Shown: positions 8,368-17,515 of the stretch, one piece after another | Layout of the letters: every line of letters begins with the position of its first letter | Position numbering within the stretch: the stretch's first letter is position 1 | Source: Palsa-851 sp963791435 | Lineage (GTDB): Bacteria; Chloroflexota; Dormibacteria; Aeolococcales; Aeolococcaceae | Assembly (NCBI GenBank): GCA_963791435.1 | Contig: CAWBSL010000001.1 | Location: forward strand, 1,054,001 to 1,118,000 | Length of the DNA: 64,000 nucleotides | Reading direction: 5' to 3' | Notes under the pieces: generated by a model | What the model saw: the letters and a program-made list of their open reading frames with translations, nothing else | Told to the model about the DNA's origin: nothing | Database searches by the model: none | Made by a program: the position numbers and the translations under genes

Positions 8368-8424
8368 GTCGGTTCAGTGATTGTTACCGAGCCTGGTTAC
8401 TCAGTACCAGCGCCACATGTCCTA

Positions 8425-10272
8425 TCAGGACCAGCGCCAATTCTCCGGGTAGATCTGAAGGAGCGGATCGAGCGGCTGGGTCCCCTTCAGATTCTTGTTG
8501 ATCATGTTCAGCTGCGCGTAGTTGACCGGCATCCAGATGACGGGAAGGTTCTTGGCGAGGTAGTCCTCGTAGGTGTACATCGCCTGGACGTTGCTGCTGG
8601 TCTCTGTGGCCAGGATGTCAGCCTGCGCCTGCGGGTCGCAGTAGTGGCCATAGTCCGAGCCCGCGAACTGAGCGCTGGCGCCGGACCCCGTGCACGACCA
8701 GAGTTCATCTCCGGTCGGCTCGTAGTCGGGGGCGTAGATCCAACCACCACCCCAGAACTCCATGTCCCAGGTGCACGGCGTACCTGGGGTGCAGCCCGAC
8801 GCATTGCCGATGACCGTGTCGAATGGCGCGGTGGAAAGATTGATTGCGATGCCGGCCTGCGCGAAGTCCGTCTTGAACTGGGCCATCTCCTGGTCAAGGG
8901 CGGGCGTGCCACTGACGTACTGAAGATTGAACGACGCCTTGGCACCTGCCTTGATCCCGGCGCCGCACTGGCCTGAACCCGTACCTGGGCTGGTGCACGT
9001 GCTCACTCCGCCCGCGTTGACCGTCCATCCGTTGGCCTGGAGCAGCGACTTGGCCGCGCTCGGGCTGTATGGGTACGGATTGGTCTTCTCGAACGCGTCG
9101 ACGAAGTTCGAGGACGGCTTGGTCGGCACCGGGCCGTACGTCGGATACCCGTAGTTGAAGAACGCCTTGCTGATGAAGGTGTTCTGGTCCACCAAGTCCT
9201 GCATCGCCTGTCTGAAGTACAGCTGGCTGAAGATCGGGCCATTGGTGGGATTGGAGAAGTTCTCCGGGAAGTACGTGATCTGCCAGCCTGCCCACACCGA
9301 GAAGTTGTAGATGTTGCTCAGAGTTCCCTTCTGGAGCACGTCAGCGTCCGGTATGTACCCCCAGTCGATGGTCGTGTTGGTGACCGAGGTTGCCGACTTG
9401 AGCTCGTCGAACTCAGCGGTGTCCTTGGTGAACGGAACCTCGTTGAACTGCTTGAGGGTCGGCTTGATCGGTCCACCGTAGCCGGGGTTCGGCACCATCG
9501 AAACGTTGCCCGCGGTGTCCATCGACTTCAGCTTCCACGGACCCGAGACCACCTGCCAGAGCGGGTTGGTGTTGTAGGTCGAGATCGACTTCGACTGCGC
9601 GTCGAGGAACTTGTAGACCGCCTGCGCGCCCGCCGGGGTCTGGTCGTAGTCACCAACCGCGCCCGTCGCCGATTCCTTGTCCCAGACGTGCTGGGGGAGC
9701 GGGGTGATCTGGCTCAGCTCGTTGTAGGTGAAGAAGTACGAGCCGTACGCCTGGCTGAGGTTGAAGGTGATCGCCAGCGGGTTGGTGGGGCTGATCGTCG
9801 TGCTGAGGACGTTGTCGGGGTACTCGCCAGGCGAGTAGCCGGCCCAGTCGTCCTTGTTCGCGGTGACCATGTTCTGCCAGAACTGGATGTCACGAGCGGT
9901 GATCTGGGTCCCGTCCGACCACTTCCAGCCCTTGAGGGTGATGGTCACCGACTTGCCGTCCGCGGAATAGACAGGCGGATCGGCGAGGCTCAGGCTGCTG
10001 TTCAGCTGGACCTGGCCGTTGTCGCCGAACCAGTACAACGGCCGGTACAACAGGAACTGGAACTGGCTGAGGTTGGCGACGCTGAAGTAGGCCCCCGACG
10101 CCAGCGGGAAGATGTAGTTCGGTTGAGCACCTGGACCCTCAGCGAAGGTCGCGGTGGTCTTGGTGACGGCGGGACCTGTGGCGTTGCTCGTGCTCCCGCA
10201 CGCTGCGAGGACGATCGCCCCCAGGCCGATGAGAGCGGGCACAGATTTGGCCCGCCAGCTTCCAAACGTCAT
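8425..10272 (-). CDS. oppA: Peptide ABC transporter substrate-binding lipoprotein, OppA/DppA type (SBP family 5)
   Basis: Extracellular binding protein of the importer, 615 residues, anchored by lipid. The signal peptide ends in the lipobox LAAC (Cys near residue 25 from the chosen start). Family 5 signatures follow, such as GWKWSDGTQITARDIQFW and PFDTVIG. I chose the ATG of MTFGSWRAKS because AAGGAGG lies five bases upstream; the open frame extends ten codons further without support. It is the first gene of the oppABC unit and ends before a strong hairpin. The substrate class (peptide or other) is inferred from family only. Confidence 0.93.
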   Translation of the reverse strand: MTFGSWRAKSVPALIGLGAIVLAACGSTSNATGPAVTKTTATFAEGPGAQPNYIFPLASGAYFSVANLSQFQFLLYRPLYWFGDNGQVQLNSSLSLADPPVYSADGKSVTITLKGWKWSDGTQITARDIQFWQNMVTANKDDWAGYSPGEYPDNVLSTTISPTNPLAITFNLSQAYGSYFFTYNELSQITPLPQHVWDKESATGAVGDYDQTPAGAQAVYKFLDAQSKSISTYNTNPLWQVVSGPWKLKSMDTAGNVSMVPNPGYGGPIKPTLKQFNEVPFTKDTAEFDELKSATSVTNTTIDWGYIPDADVLQKGTLSNIYNFSVWAGWQITYFPENFSNPTNGPIFSQLYFRQAMQDLVDQNTFISKAFFNYGYPTYGPVPTKPSSNFVDAFEKTNPYPYSPSAAKSLLQANGWTVNAGGVSTCTSPGTGSGQCGAGIKAGAKASFNLQYVSGTPALDQEMAQFKTDFAQAGIAINLSTAPFDTVIGNASGCTPGTPCTWDMEFWGGGWIYAPDYEPTGDELWSCTGSGASAQFAGSDYGHYCDPQAQADILATETSSNVQAMYTYEDYLAKNLPVIWMPVNYAQLNMINKNLKGTQPLDPLLQIYPENWRWS

Positions 10273-10407
10273 GTATGCCTCCTTGTGACGACATAGGTCC
10301 ACGTGGCGTCGCTCTGCCCCGGACGCAGTTCGTAGGGTAGCGATTCGTCAAGGCCTCAGCCATCATTCAGGAGAAAATCATCCTGCTGAGTGAGATCGCC
10401 CGTTCGG

Positions 10408-11349
10408 TCAGGCGGCCCTCGCATCGGGCCATCGGCCCTCGGCGCGCGCCAGGGCGAGGTCGTAGACGGGCGAGATGCGGAGCCGGCGCGGCATCCCGGG
10501 TGTCGCCAGACGCAGCGATCGCGTCACTGCAGCGAAGGCCGCGGCGTGGGCCGGCGTCCAGAGGAGCCCGTAGCCGCGTCGCAGCTCGGAGGGCAGCAGT
10601 CCGGTCGAGATGAACGCCAGCGCGTCCATGCCCGGACGGAGCATCGGCGAGCTGACGGGAGGGTGCAGGACGGTCTCCGCCACCTCGCGCGAACCCGCTC
10701 CGGGGAGTGCCTGCCCGCGCCGTACCTCTTTTTCGACGTACCTGCGTAGCGCCGCTGCGCTCCGCCAGGTCTGGCTCCGGGAGAGCCCCATGAGCCGCCC
10801 GACGGCATCCCATTCGTGCACGAACGTATCCCGCTCCTCCGTTGAGAGGCCGCCGATGAGCGCGTCGTGCGCCACGAGCATGGTGTCGACGAAGGAGGCG
10901 TGGACCCAGCGAAGCAGCCCGGGATCGCTCGCCGAGTAGGGAGTCCCCGCGGCGACCCTCGATGTCGCGTTCGCCGCAGGCAGGCTTCCCGCGACTGGGC
11001 GGTGGAGCCCGTTCACGCGGCCCGAGATGCGCTCGGCCTCCTTGGCCGTGCCGAAGCAGACGACCGTGACCCAGCGAACCGTGCGCTCGAGGCGTCCGTA
11101 CGGGTCGGACTTGTAGGTGCTGTGCTCGATCGCCCCCTGCGCGACCAGCGGATTCGCCGCCTGGAGCAGGAGCGCGCGCCCGGCGGCGAGCAGCAGCCTC
11201 GGCTCCCGCATCACGACCCAGGTCACCGAGTCCGGGCCGAAGAGGCCTGGATCCGGCGTCGGGTCACGCAGCGGGAGCGGGCGTGCCGGAGCGGCGCTCG
11301 GGCGAGTGAGGACGCGACGGACCGCGCTGGGCAGCGGGATTCCGAGCAT
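10408..11349 (-). CDS. DUF2236 / MpaB-type oxygenase-family protein
   Basis: A 313-residue protein of the DUF2236 family, which includes fungal MpaB and relatives of the haem enzyme latex-clearing protein. The family pattern is clear in ANPLVAQGAIEHSTYKSDPY, GRLERTVRWVTVVCFGT and RVNGLHRPV. No signal peptide or membrane helix is evident. The precise reaction is unknown; an oxidative, possibly haem-dependent role is inferred from relatives. It follows the nitrobindin gene by three bases, so the two probably share a transcript; a pairing of two possible haem proteins is notable. Confidence 0.82.
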   Translation of the reverse strand: MLGIPLPSAVRRVLTRPSAAPARPLPLRDPTPDPGLFGPDSVTWVVMREPRLLLAAGRALLLQAANPLVAQGAIEHSTYKSDPYGRLERTVRWVTVVCFGTAKEAERISGRVNGLHRPVAGSLPAANATSRVAAGTPYSASDPGLLRWVHASFVDTMLVAHDALIGGLSTEERDTFVHEWDAVGRLMGLSRSQTWRSAAALRRYVEKEVRRGQALPGAGSREVAETVLHPPVSSPMLRPGMDALAFISTGLLPSELRRGYGLLWTPAHAAAFAAVTRSLRLATPGMPRRLRISPVYDLALARAEGRWPDARAA

Positions 11350-11352
11350 CGG

Positions 11353-11853
11353 TCAGGGCTCGCCGTCGGGTGACGAAGGGACACGGCGAAGCTCGGCGGC
11401 GAGGTGCGCGCGTGGCTCGCCGCCGTCGGTCGCCATGCGGAGGCGGTAGCTGAGGACGTCGCCGTCGAACTCGAAGTCACGGTGCAAGCCCGTGACCGTC
11501 TTGGCGGTCGGGGTACAGCTCACGGTCGTCGAGCGCAGGCGCAGACGGTTGCCTTCCCAGCGCCCGGTCTCGATCTCGACGACGCCGATCGGATGGGTCA
11601 ACGCGACCTCGACGGACCCATGCGGCAGCGCTCGCCAGAAACCGGTCTCGGCGTGGAGTGGGCGGCCATCGTCGGATGCCGCCGTGCGCTGCATATAAGA
11701 GATGAAGGGTTTGCCGTTGTGCCCGAAGGTGACCCACTCGCGGTAGCGGAACGGCTCGCCCGCGCCCCATTGGCCCTCACCTTCGCCATACCAGTCGCCG
11801 AGGAGCGCGGCGAGCTGTCCGAGATCCGGGTGAGTGGGTTGCTGCGGAGGCAT
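11353..11853 (-). CDS. Nitrobindin-like FABP-fold haem protein
   Basis: A 166-residue protein of the bacterial nitrobindin (FABP family, DUF1794) group, a ten-strand beta barrel that binds haem and isomerises peroxynitrite in characterised members. The opening LAALLGDWYGEGEGQW matches the family GxWxGEGxG signature. The C-terminal AHLAAELRR provides the histidine in the position of the haem ligand. The gene is divergent from the PIG-L gene, with an extended -10 six bases before the ATG, and leads into the DUF2236 gene. Confidence 0.82.
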   Translation of the reverse strand: MPPQQPTHPDLGQLAALLGDWYGEGEGQWGAGEPFRYREWVTFGHNGKPFISYMQRTAASDDGRPLHAETGFWRALPHGSVEVALTHPIGVVEIETGRWEGNRLRLRSTTVSCTPTAKTVTGLHRDFEFDGDVLSYRLRMATDGGEPRAHLAAELRRVPSSPDGEP

Positions 11854-11859
11854 GTCCCG

Positions 11860-11868
11860 AGTGTCGCA
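11860..11868 (-). promoter_or_regulatory. Extended -10 promoter of the nitrobindin gene
   Basis: TGC-GACACT on the minus strand ends six bases before the ATG, a leaderless layout without Shine-Dalgarno. Confidence 0.35.
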
Positions 11869-11900
11869 CGGGTCGAAGAGGCTCCGGAGGCCGCATTGGC

Positions 11901-11906
11901 TACCAT
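11901..11906 (+). promoter_or_regulatory. -10 hexamer of the PIG-L gene
   Basis: TACCAT ends seven bases before the GTG chosen as PIG-L start and supports that start over longer frames. Confidence 0.35.
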
Positions 11907-11913
11907 CGAACGC

Positions 11914-12642
11914 GTGTCAGAGATCGACGGAATCGAACGCGTCCTCGTGGTCGTCGCCCATCCCGATGACTGCGACTTCGGCAACGCAGCCACCACCGCA
12001 AAGTGGACCGACGCCGGCGTCACGGTGTCCTACTGCATCATCACCGACGGCGATGCTGGCGGCTCCGACCGGAGCATCACCCGCGAGCAGATGGCGGGCA
12101 TCCGGCGCATCGAGCAGACGGAGGCCGCGGCGGCGGTCGGCGTGACCGACATCACCTTCCTCGGGTATCCCGACGGCCGGCTGACGCCGAGCATCGACCT
12201 GCGCCGCGATATCTCGCGGGTGATCCGCGTGAAGCAGCCGCAACGGGTGATCACGCAATCGCCGGTGCGCAGCTTCACGCGCATCTTCGCGAGCCACCCC
12301 GATCACCTCGCCGCCGGAGAGGCGACGCTGTGCGCGGTATACCCGGATTCGCGAAACCCGTTCGCGCACCGGGAGCTGCTCGAAGTGGAGGGACTGGAAC
12401 CCTACTCGGTGGCCGAGGTATGGATGAGCGCGGCGACGGCGCCGGGGCTGGACGTCCAGGTCGTCGATGTGACTGAGACTGCCGACCGCAAGCTGGCTGC
12501 GCTTCGCTGCCATCGGAGTCAGTACACCGACTGGAACGCGCTCGAGGAGCGTGTCCGCGGCTGGCTCGCGGCCACCGCAAAGATGAACGGGCTCGAGGAA
12601 GGTCACCTCGCGGAGCAGTTCGTCGTCGTCCCGACAGCATGA
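11914..12642 (+). CDS. PIG-L family deacetylase (LmbE/MshB/Mca-like)
   Basis: A 242-residue zinc-dependent deacetylase of the PIG-L family, which removes acetyl groups from N-acetylglucosamine-type substrates or acts as a thiol conjugate amidase. The metal site AHPDDCDFG is near residues 15-23, with Cys where MshB and Mca usually have Glu, and the second metal motif SHPDH is near 127-131. The open frame starts at 11404, but upstream it is antisense to nitrobindin, so I use the GTG of SEIDGIERVLVVV, with TACCAT just ahead. The stop overlaps the S9 peptidase start by four bases. With the MshC-like ligase at the window's left end it could belong to low-molecular-weight thiol metabolism, but that is inference. 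Confidence 0.85.
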   Translation: MSEIDGIERVLVVVAHPDDCDFGNAATTAKWTDAGVTVSYCIITDGDAGGSDRSITREQMAGIRRIEQTEAAAAVGVTDITFLGYPDGRLTPSIDLRRDISRVIRVKQPQRVITQSPVRSFTRIFASHPDHLAAGEATLCAVYPDSRNPFAHRELLEVEGLEPYSVAEVWMSAATAPGLDVQVVDVTETADRKLAALRCHRSQYTDWNALEERVRGWLAATAKMNGLEEGHLAEQFVVVPTA

Positions 12643-14561
12643 CGCTCCGTATCAACAAGGACATCACGCCCTCGGCCGTGTGGCCGTCACCCATCTCCGC
12701 GCAGCGAGCGGCGGCGGGCCGCATGCGGCTCACGGACGTGCAGCTCAGTGACGGCGACGCCTACTGGATCGAGGGCCGGCCGGTGGAGCGCGGCCGGTGC
12801 GTGATCGTCCGTGAGCATGACGGAGTCGTCACCGACCTCATCGACGCGCCGTATTCGGCGCGGACCTGGGTCCACGAGTACGGGGGCGCGGCGATGCTCG
12901 CGCACGGCGGAACCGTGTCCTTCTCCAACGCCGGCGACGGGCGCATCCACACCCTCGTGCCAGGGGCCGGCCCGGAGCCGCTGACGCCGGTTCACCCCGA
13001 GCTCCGCTACGCCGACTTCGAGATGGACACCACGCGGCGACGGCTCATCAGCGTGGTGGAGGACCACGGCGGTGCGACTGTGGTCAACGATCTTCGCGCG
13101 ATCCCGCTCGACGGCGGCGAGGCGGTCACGCTCGTGTCGGGCAACGACTTCTATTCGACGCCACGGATCAGCCCGGATGGCCGAAGCATGCTGTGGCTCA
13201 CGTGGAACCAGCCCAACATGCCGTGGGACGGTTGTGAGCTCTGGGTCGCCGAGCTGGACGGCTCGGGGATGCCACGCGACGCGCAACGCGTGGCCGGCGG
13301 AGCGTCCGAGTCGATCTTTCAACCGTCCTGGTCCCCACGTTCCGTCGTGCATTTCACGTCGGACAGGACCGAGTGGTGGAACCTCTATCGATGGGACGGC
13401 GCGAAGGTGGATGCACTCGCGCCGATGCAGGCTGAATGCGGCGCGGCGCAATGGGTCTTCGGGCTTTCGACGTATGCGTTCTGCGACGACCGGCGCATCG
13501 CGCTCTGGGCGCGGCGCGAAGGCGAATGGGAGCTCTTCGTGCTGGATGCGTCGGGATCGCTGACGCGCATCGACGTCCCTGAGACCGAGTTCGGTTCGCA
13601 CATCAGCGCAAGCGGTGACGAGCTGCTCTATGAAGCCGGAGGGCCCGACGCACCGCTGGGAGTCATCCGCCACAACCTGGCGACCGGAGCGCACCGGGTG
13701 GTGCAGCTGGAGAGCAACGACATGGCCATCGACGAGACCGTCCGCTCGAGGCCGCGGCACATGACGTTCCCCGGGTACGGCGGCGAGACTGCGCACGCCT
13801 GGTTCTATGCGCCGCGCAATGACGGGGTCGCGCCGGATCCCGAGCGCAAGCCCCCGCTCCTGCTGCGCGCGCACGGTGGACCGACCTCGCAGACGTCCAC
13901 CGCGCTGGATCCCTCAGTCCAGTTCTGGACGAGCCGCGGCTTTGCATACCTGGACGTCGACTACGGCGGCAGCACCGGCTACGGACGCGCCTACCGCGAC
14001 CGGCTCAACGAGCAGTGGGGCGTCGTCGATGTCGGCGATTGCCTTGCAGGCGCACAGCATCTCGTCGACACCGGTGCTGTCGATCCGAACCGCCTCTTCA
14101 TTCACGGGGGGAGCGCCGGCGGATACGCGGTGCTCTGCGCGATGACGTTCCACGACCTGTTCCAGGCCGGTGCGAGTCTCTTCGGGATCGCCGACCTCGA
14201 GGTGCTGATGGCGAGCCCGGGACACAAGTTCGAGGCGCGCTACGACTCGCCGCTCCCGAAGGGACGCGGCATGTACGACCGCTCGCCGGTGCACTTCATC
14301 GATCAGGTACGCGGAGCGGTGCTGCTCCTGCAGGGGCTCGATGATCCGGTGGTCCCGAAGGAACAGGCCGAGTTGATGTTCGCCGCACTGAAAAGCGCGC
14401 ACGTCCCGTGTGCCTACATCGGTTTTCCCGGCGAGCAGCACGGGTTCCGTGACGTCAAGAACATCGCGCGAACCCTCGAGGCGGAGTTGTACTTCTTCGC
14501 CACCGTCACCGGCATGACGCTCGCGGAGAGCATCGAGCCGGTCGACATTCTCAACCTCTGA
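12639..14561 (+). CDS. Prolyl oligopeptidase family (S9) peptidase
   Basis: A 640-residue serine peptidase: an N-terminal beta-propeller region (about 1-390) gates a C-terminal alpha/beta hydrolase domain. The nucleophile lies in HGGSAGGY (Ser near residue 492), the acid in LLQGLDDPVVPKEQ and the histidine in FPGEQHGFR, giving a complete triad. No signal peptide is visible, so it should act on peptides in the cytoplasm. It is translationally coupled to the PIG-L deacetylase, and its last 11 bases overlap the convergent DUF2330 gene. Confidence 0.9.
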   Translation: MTLRINKDITPSAVWPSPISAQRAAAGRMRLTDVQLSDGDAYWIEGRPVERGRCVIVREHDGVVTDLIDAPYSARTWVHEYGGAAMLAHGGTVSFSNAGDGRIHTLVPGAGPEPLTPVHPELRYADFEMDTTRRRLISVVEDHGGATVVNDLRAIPLDGGEAVTLVSGNDFYSTPRISPDGRSMLWLTWNQPNMPWDGCELWVAELDGSGMPRDAQRVAGGASESIFQPSWSPRSVVHFTSDRTEWWNLYRWDGAKVDALAPMQAECGAAQWVFGLSTYAFCDDRRIALWARREGEWELFVLDASGSLTRIDVPETEFGSHISASGDELLYEAGGPDAPLGVIRHNLATGAHRVVQLESNDMAIDETVRSRPRHMTFPGYGGETAHAWFYAPRNDGVAPDPERKPPLLLRAHGGPTSQTSTALDPSVQFWTSRGFAYLDVDYGGSTGYGRAYRDRLNEQWGVVDVGDCLAGAQHLVDTGAVDPNRLFIHGGSAGGYAVLCAMTFHDLFQAGASLFGIADLEVLMASPGHKFEARYDSPLPKGRGMYDRSPVHFIDQVRGAVLLLQGLDDPVVPKEQAELMFAALKSAHVPCAYIGFPGEQHGFRDVKNIARTLEAELYFFATVTGMTLAESIEPVDILNL

Positions 14562-15633
14562 GGCGGCGCGGCCGGAGCTGCCATACGGAGAACGGGACCA
14601 CGATGATCAAGGTGCCCGCGATGAGCAGCACCGGGAACAGCAGGTCGAAGGGATCGGGAGGCACCGGAGCGACCGGTGTCGCGATGAGATCCGCCACCGA
14701 CGTGCCGAACGACGCGAGCCGGATGACGTTGCCGGATCCCACACTGAGGTCGTAGTTGACGCTCGCACCGGGTGCGTTCAGCGTGAGATAGGTCACGTAG
14801 CCGTGGTCGGGAACCCACGACATGTTCCTGTCGATCGAGAGGTCATGGTACAGGCTGGTGTTCATGCGTTCCACGCCCGCAACCTTGAATCCGGGTGCGT
14901 TGTCGATCGTGCTGCCGTCGGCCACCGGCGAGGTCACCGCGAGGCCGTTGGCGGTGCTCAGCGGCTGCTCGGTGAGCAGGAACAGATCGGCGTTCACCGG
15001 CGCGCCCGCATTGGCGAGGATCTCGAGCGGTACCCACAGGTGCGGCGTGTGCATGGTGATCAGCAACGGCACCCCGTCACCCGCCTGCTGATGACGCGCG
15101 AGCGCGACCGACGTGTTGTATTTCGCCGCCATGAAGATCGGGCTCGACGATGCGTAGCGAAGCAGGTGGTTCTCGATCTCCGGTGAGACCAGGAACCCGT
15201 TGTGCGTGCACCAGTCGATGACCGCCTGACCGCTTCCTTTGAGAACGGTGACGTCGAGCGCCTCGACCTGAAGCTGCTCGATCACGACCGCCGGGAGGCC
15301 CGCTGCCGGAACCGCGGCGTCGGCCTGGAAGAGCGCCGGCACTGGGGGAGCGAACTCACGCTCCAGCCGCTGCAGCGTCCATGCGCCGGCCTCGGTGATG
15401 GAGGTCGGAATCGCGGGGAGCGGCACGATCCATCCGACGTCGCTCACCGCGCCGGTGAAAGCGAAGCTCGTCACGTAATGCTCGACGCCTGCCGACCACG
15501 CGACGAAGGTCGTCGCCTTGGCGAGGCGAACGTCGCCGTCGGGCGCGACCAGGCCTCCGCACGCAAACACCTGTCCCGCCTGCAGCACAGCGGCTGCGGC
15601 AACACCCATGCCGGCGAACAGGAACTTGCGCAT
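14551..15633 (-). CDS. DUF2330 domain surface protein
   Basis: A 360-residue secreted and membrane-anchored protein of unknown function. A signal peptide (MRKFLFAGMGVAAAAVLQAGQVFA) leads into CGGLVAPDGDVRLAKATTFV, the typical DUF2330 start, with VEHYVTSFAF soon after. One membrane helix near the C-terminus (DLLFPVLLIAGTLIIVVPFS) is followed by the basic tail RPRRLRG, so the bulk would face outward. The start is the ATG preceded by GGAGGA eight bases upstream; the TTG five codons earlier lies inside that site. Convergent with the S9 peptidase, overlapping it by 11 bases. Confidence 0.82.
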   Translation of the reverse strand: MRKFLFAGMGVAAAAVLQAGQVFACGGLVAPDGDVRLAKATTFVAWSAGVEHYVTSFAFTGAVSDVGWIVPLPAIPTSITEAGAWTLQRLEREFAPPVPALFQADAAVPAAGLPAVVIEQLQVEALDVTVLKGSGQAVIDWCTHNGFLVSPEIENHLLRYASSSPIFMAAKYNTSVALARHQQAGDGVPLLITMHTPHLWVPLEILANAGAPVNADLFLLTEQPLSTANGLAVTSPVADGSTIDNAPGFKVAGVERMNTSLYHDLSIDRNMSWVPDHGYVTYLTLNAPGASVNYDLSVGSGNVIRLASFGTSVADLIATPVAPVPPDPFDLLFPVLLIAGTLIIVVPFSVWQLRPRRLRG

Positions 15634-15719
15634 CTCAGGGTCCTCCAAGCGGATTCACATCAGCGGAGAGGGAGACGCGAAGCACCGGTCGTGGGTTCCC
15701 GACACTCCTCGCTTCGGGG

Positions 15720-15748
15720 TTGCCAATCAATTAGTTAGCCTATATAAT
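15720..15748 (+). promoter_or_regulatory. Sigma70-type promoter of marR with overlapping palindromic operator
   Basis: TTGCCA (15720-15725), a 17-base spacer and a perfect TATAAT (15743-15748) make the best promoter in the window. The 19-bp palindrome ATTAnnTAGcCTAnnTAAT at 15730-15748 covers the spacer and the -10, which is the expected site for autorepression by the MarR protein encoded eight bases downstream. Transcription should start at or within two bases of the GTG. Confidence 0.8.
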
Positions 15749-15756
15749 GAATTTCA

Positions 15757-16197
15757 GTGACCGCTGTGACCGCCAGACCAATTGACGTCGCCAACCGGCT
15801 CCGGCCGGTGCTGATCCATCTCAATCGGCATCTGCGCAGGGAGGTACACGCGGCGGGTGTCTCCACCGGGCAGCTGTCCATCCTCGGTCTGATCGCCGGC
15901 AACCCCGGCATCGGGATTGCCGAGCTCGCATCTCGCGAAGGGACCTCGATGCCGTCGGTGAGCATCCACATCGACCGTCTCGAAGCCTCCGGGCTCGTGA
16001 CGCGACGCCAGGCCGAGAAGGATCGACGCCGGGTCGACCTCGCGGTGACTCCCGAGGGCGAGCGCGTCCTCAAGGTCATCCGCACGAAGCGCACTGCATG
16101 GTTGTCGGCGCAGCTCACCAGGCTCACGGATACCGACCTCGGCGCCATCGACGCGGCCGTCGCGCCACTTGAGGCGCTGCTGGCTCACGCCGAATGA
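15757..16197 (+). CDS. MarR family transcriptional regulator
   Basis: A 146-residue winged-helix repressor of the MarR family. The DNA-binding part is GIAELASREGTSMPSVSIHIDRLEASGLVTRR, with the wing in EKDRRRVDLAVTPEG. It is followed by an MFS exporter overlapping its stop by four bases, the classic arrangement in which MarR represses the exporter until a small ligand binds. The GTG start sits eight bases after a perfect TATAAT, so the mRNA is probably leaderless. Confidence 0.93.
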   Translation: MTAVTARPIDVANRLRPVLIHLNRHLRREVHAAGVSTGQLSILGLIAGNPGIGIAELASREGTSMPSVSIHIDRLEASGLVTRRQAEKDRRRVDLAVTPEGERVLKVIRTKRTAWLSAQLTRLTDTDLGAIDAAVAPLEALLAHAE

Positions 16198-17456
16198 GCA
16201 TCGGCATCGGCAAGGCGACTGCGCGAACCTTCACGAGCCTGCGCCGCCACTACAACTACCGGCTGTACTTCTTCGGCCAGGTGGTGTCGATCAGCGGCAC
16301 CTGGATGCAGACCGTCGCTCAGGCGTGGTTCGTCGTGCAGTACACGCATTCACCCATTGCGGTCGGCATCCTCGCCGTCTGTCAGTTCGGTCCGTACGGG
16401 ATCTTCGGTCTCTTCGGAGGCGCGTATGCCGACCGCCTGGATCAGCGCAAGGTCCTCATCGGCACCCAGGCGGCGTTCATGGTCACGGCGGCACTGCTCG
16501 CCGGCCTGACGCTGAGCGGGCACGCGACTGTGTTGGAGATCTACGTCCTCGCAGGAGTCACGGGATTGATCACCGTGCTGGACAGCCCCGTGCGCATGGC
16601 ATTCACGATTCAGATGGTCGGACGCGACGAGCTCCCGAATGCCGTGGCGCTGAACTCCAGCCTCTTCAACGCCTCACGCATCGTGGGTCCTGCCATCGCG
16701 GGCGGCCTGATCGCCGTCGCCGGGGACGGCGTCTGCTTCCTCATCAACGCGCTCAGCTATCTCGCGGTGCTCGCCGCGCTGTGGCTCATGCGCGTGGATT
16801 TGCTCTTCCCGGTGCGCAAGGATCAGCACGGCCATAACGTGCTGCGCGGATCGCTCGAGGGACTCAAGTTCGCGTGGCGGCGTCCGGTCATCCGCTCGGT
16901 GCTGGTGATGATGGGCGTGATCGCGACCATCAGCATCAACTTCAACGTGCTGATGCCTGTCCTCACGGCGAAAACGCTCGACAGCGGACCAGAGATCTTC
17001 GGCGTGCTCTCTGCGCTCTTCGGTTTCGGCGCGCTCATCGGGGCGCTGTTCTCCGCGTCGCTCGGGCGCGCAAGCCGACGGCTGATGCTGTTCGGTGCAG
17101 TCCTCTTCTCGGTATCCGAGATCGGGCTCGCCCCGCTGCACACCGTGTGGGCCGCCGGGCTCGCGCTGATCGTCACGGGCTTCGCCTTCACGACGTATGC
17201 CTCGCAGTCCAACTCGATGCTGCAGCTTGCCGTCACCGATGAGATGCGCGGACGTGTGCTCGGCATCTATGGGTACGCGTTCGTCGGCACCGCACCGCTC
17301 GGTGGCCTGCTCGCAGGTTGGCTCGCAGAGGTCGGCGGCACCCAGCTCGCATTTCTCGTCGCCGGGCTGGTTGCTCTCGCGGCCACGATCTACGGGTGGT
17401 CCGACACCGGTCGTGCCGAACGCGCCTCGATGCCGCCGATCGTTCAGGTGGCGTAG
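16194..17456 (+). CDS. MFS transporter (drug/siderophore exporter type)
   Basis: A 420-residue major-facilitator transporter with about 12 membrane helices. YNYRLYFFGQVVSISGTWMQ is the start of the MFS_3 group that includes the enterobactin exporter EntS. The inter-helix motif GGAYADRLDQRKVL (GxxxDRxxRR-like) lies near residue 76. It overlaps marR by four bases and is presumably controlled by it. The substrate is unknown. Confidence 0.92.
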   Translation: MSIGIGKATARTFTSLRRHYNYRLYFFGQVVSISGTWMQTVAQAWFVVQYTHSPIAVGILAVCQFGPYGIFGLFGGAYADRLDQRKVLIGTQAAFMVTAALLAGLTLSGHATVLEIYVLAGVTGLITVLDSPVRMAFTIQMVGRDELPNAVALNSSLFNASRIVGPAIAGGLIAVAGDGVCFLINALSYLAVLAALWLMRVDLLFPVRKDQHGHNVLRGSLEGLKFAWRRPVIRSVLVMMGVIATISINFNVLMPVLTAKTLDSGPEIFGVLSALFGFGALIGALFSASLGRASRRLMLFGAVLFSVSEIGLAPLHTVWAAGLALIVTGFAFTTYASQSNSMLQLAVTDEMRGRVLGIYGYAFVGTAPLGGLLAGWLAEVGGTQLAFLVAGLVALAATIYGWSDTGRAERASMPPIVQVA

Positions 17457-17515
17457 CCGAGTCCACGACGCGCATCCTTGCGTCAGCGGGACGGTCGATC
17501 AGGAGGTACGCCACG

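Noticed and set aside
10303..10407. Additional small gene between oppA and the DUF2236 gene
   Set aside because: The roughly 100 bases fit the oppA promoter and leader; no frame with a plausible start is present.
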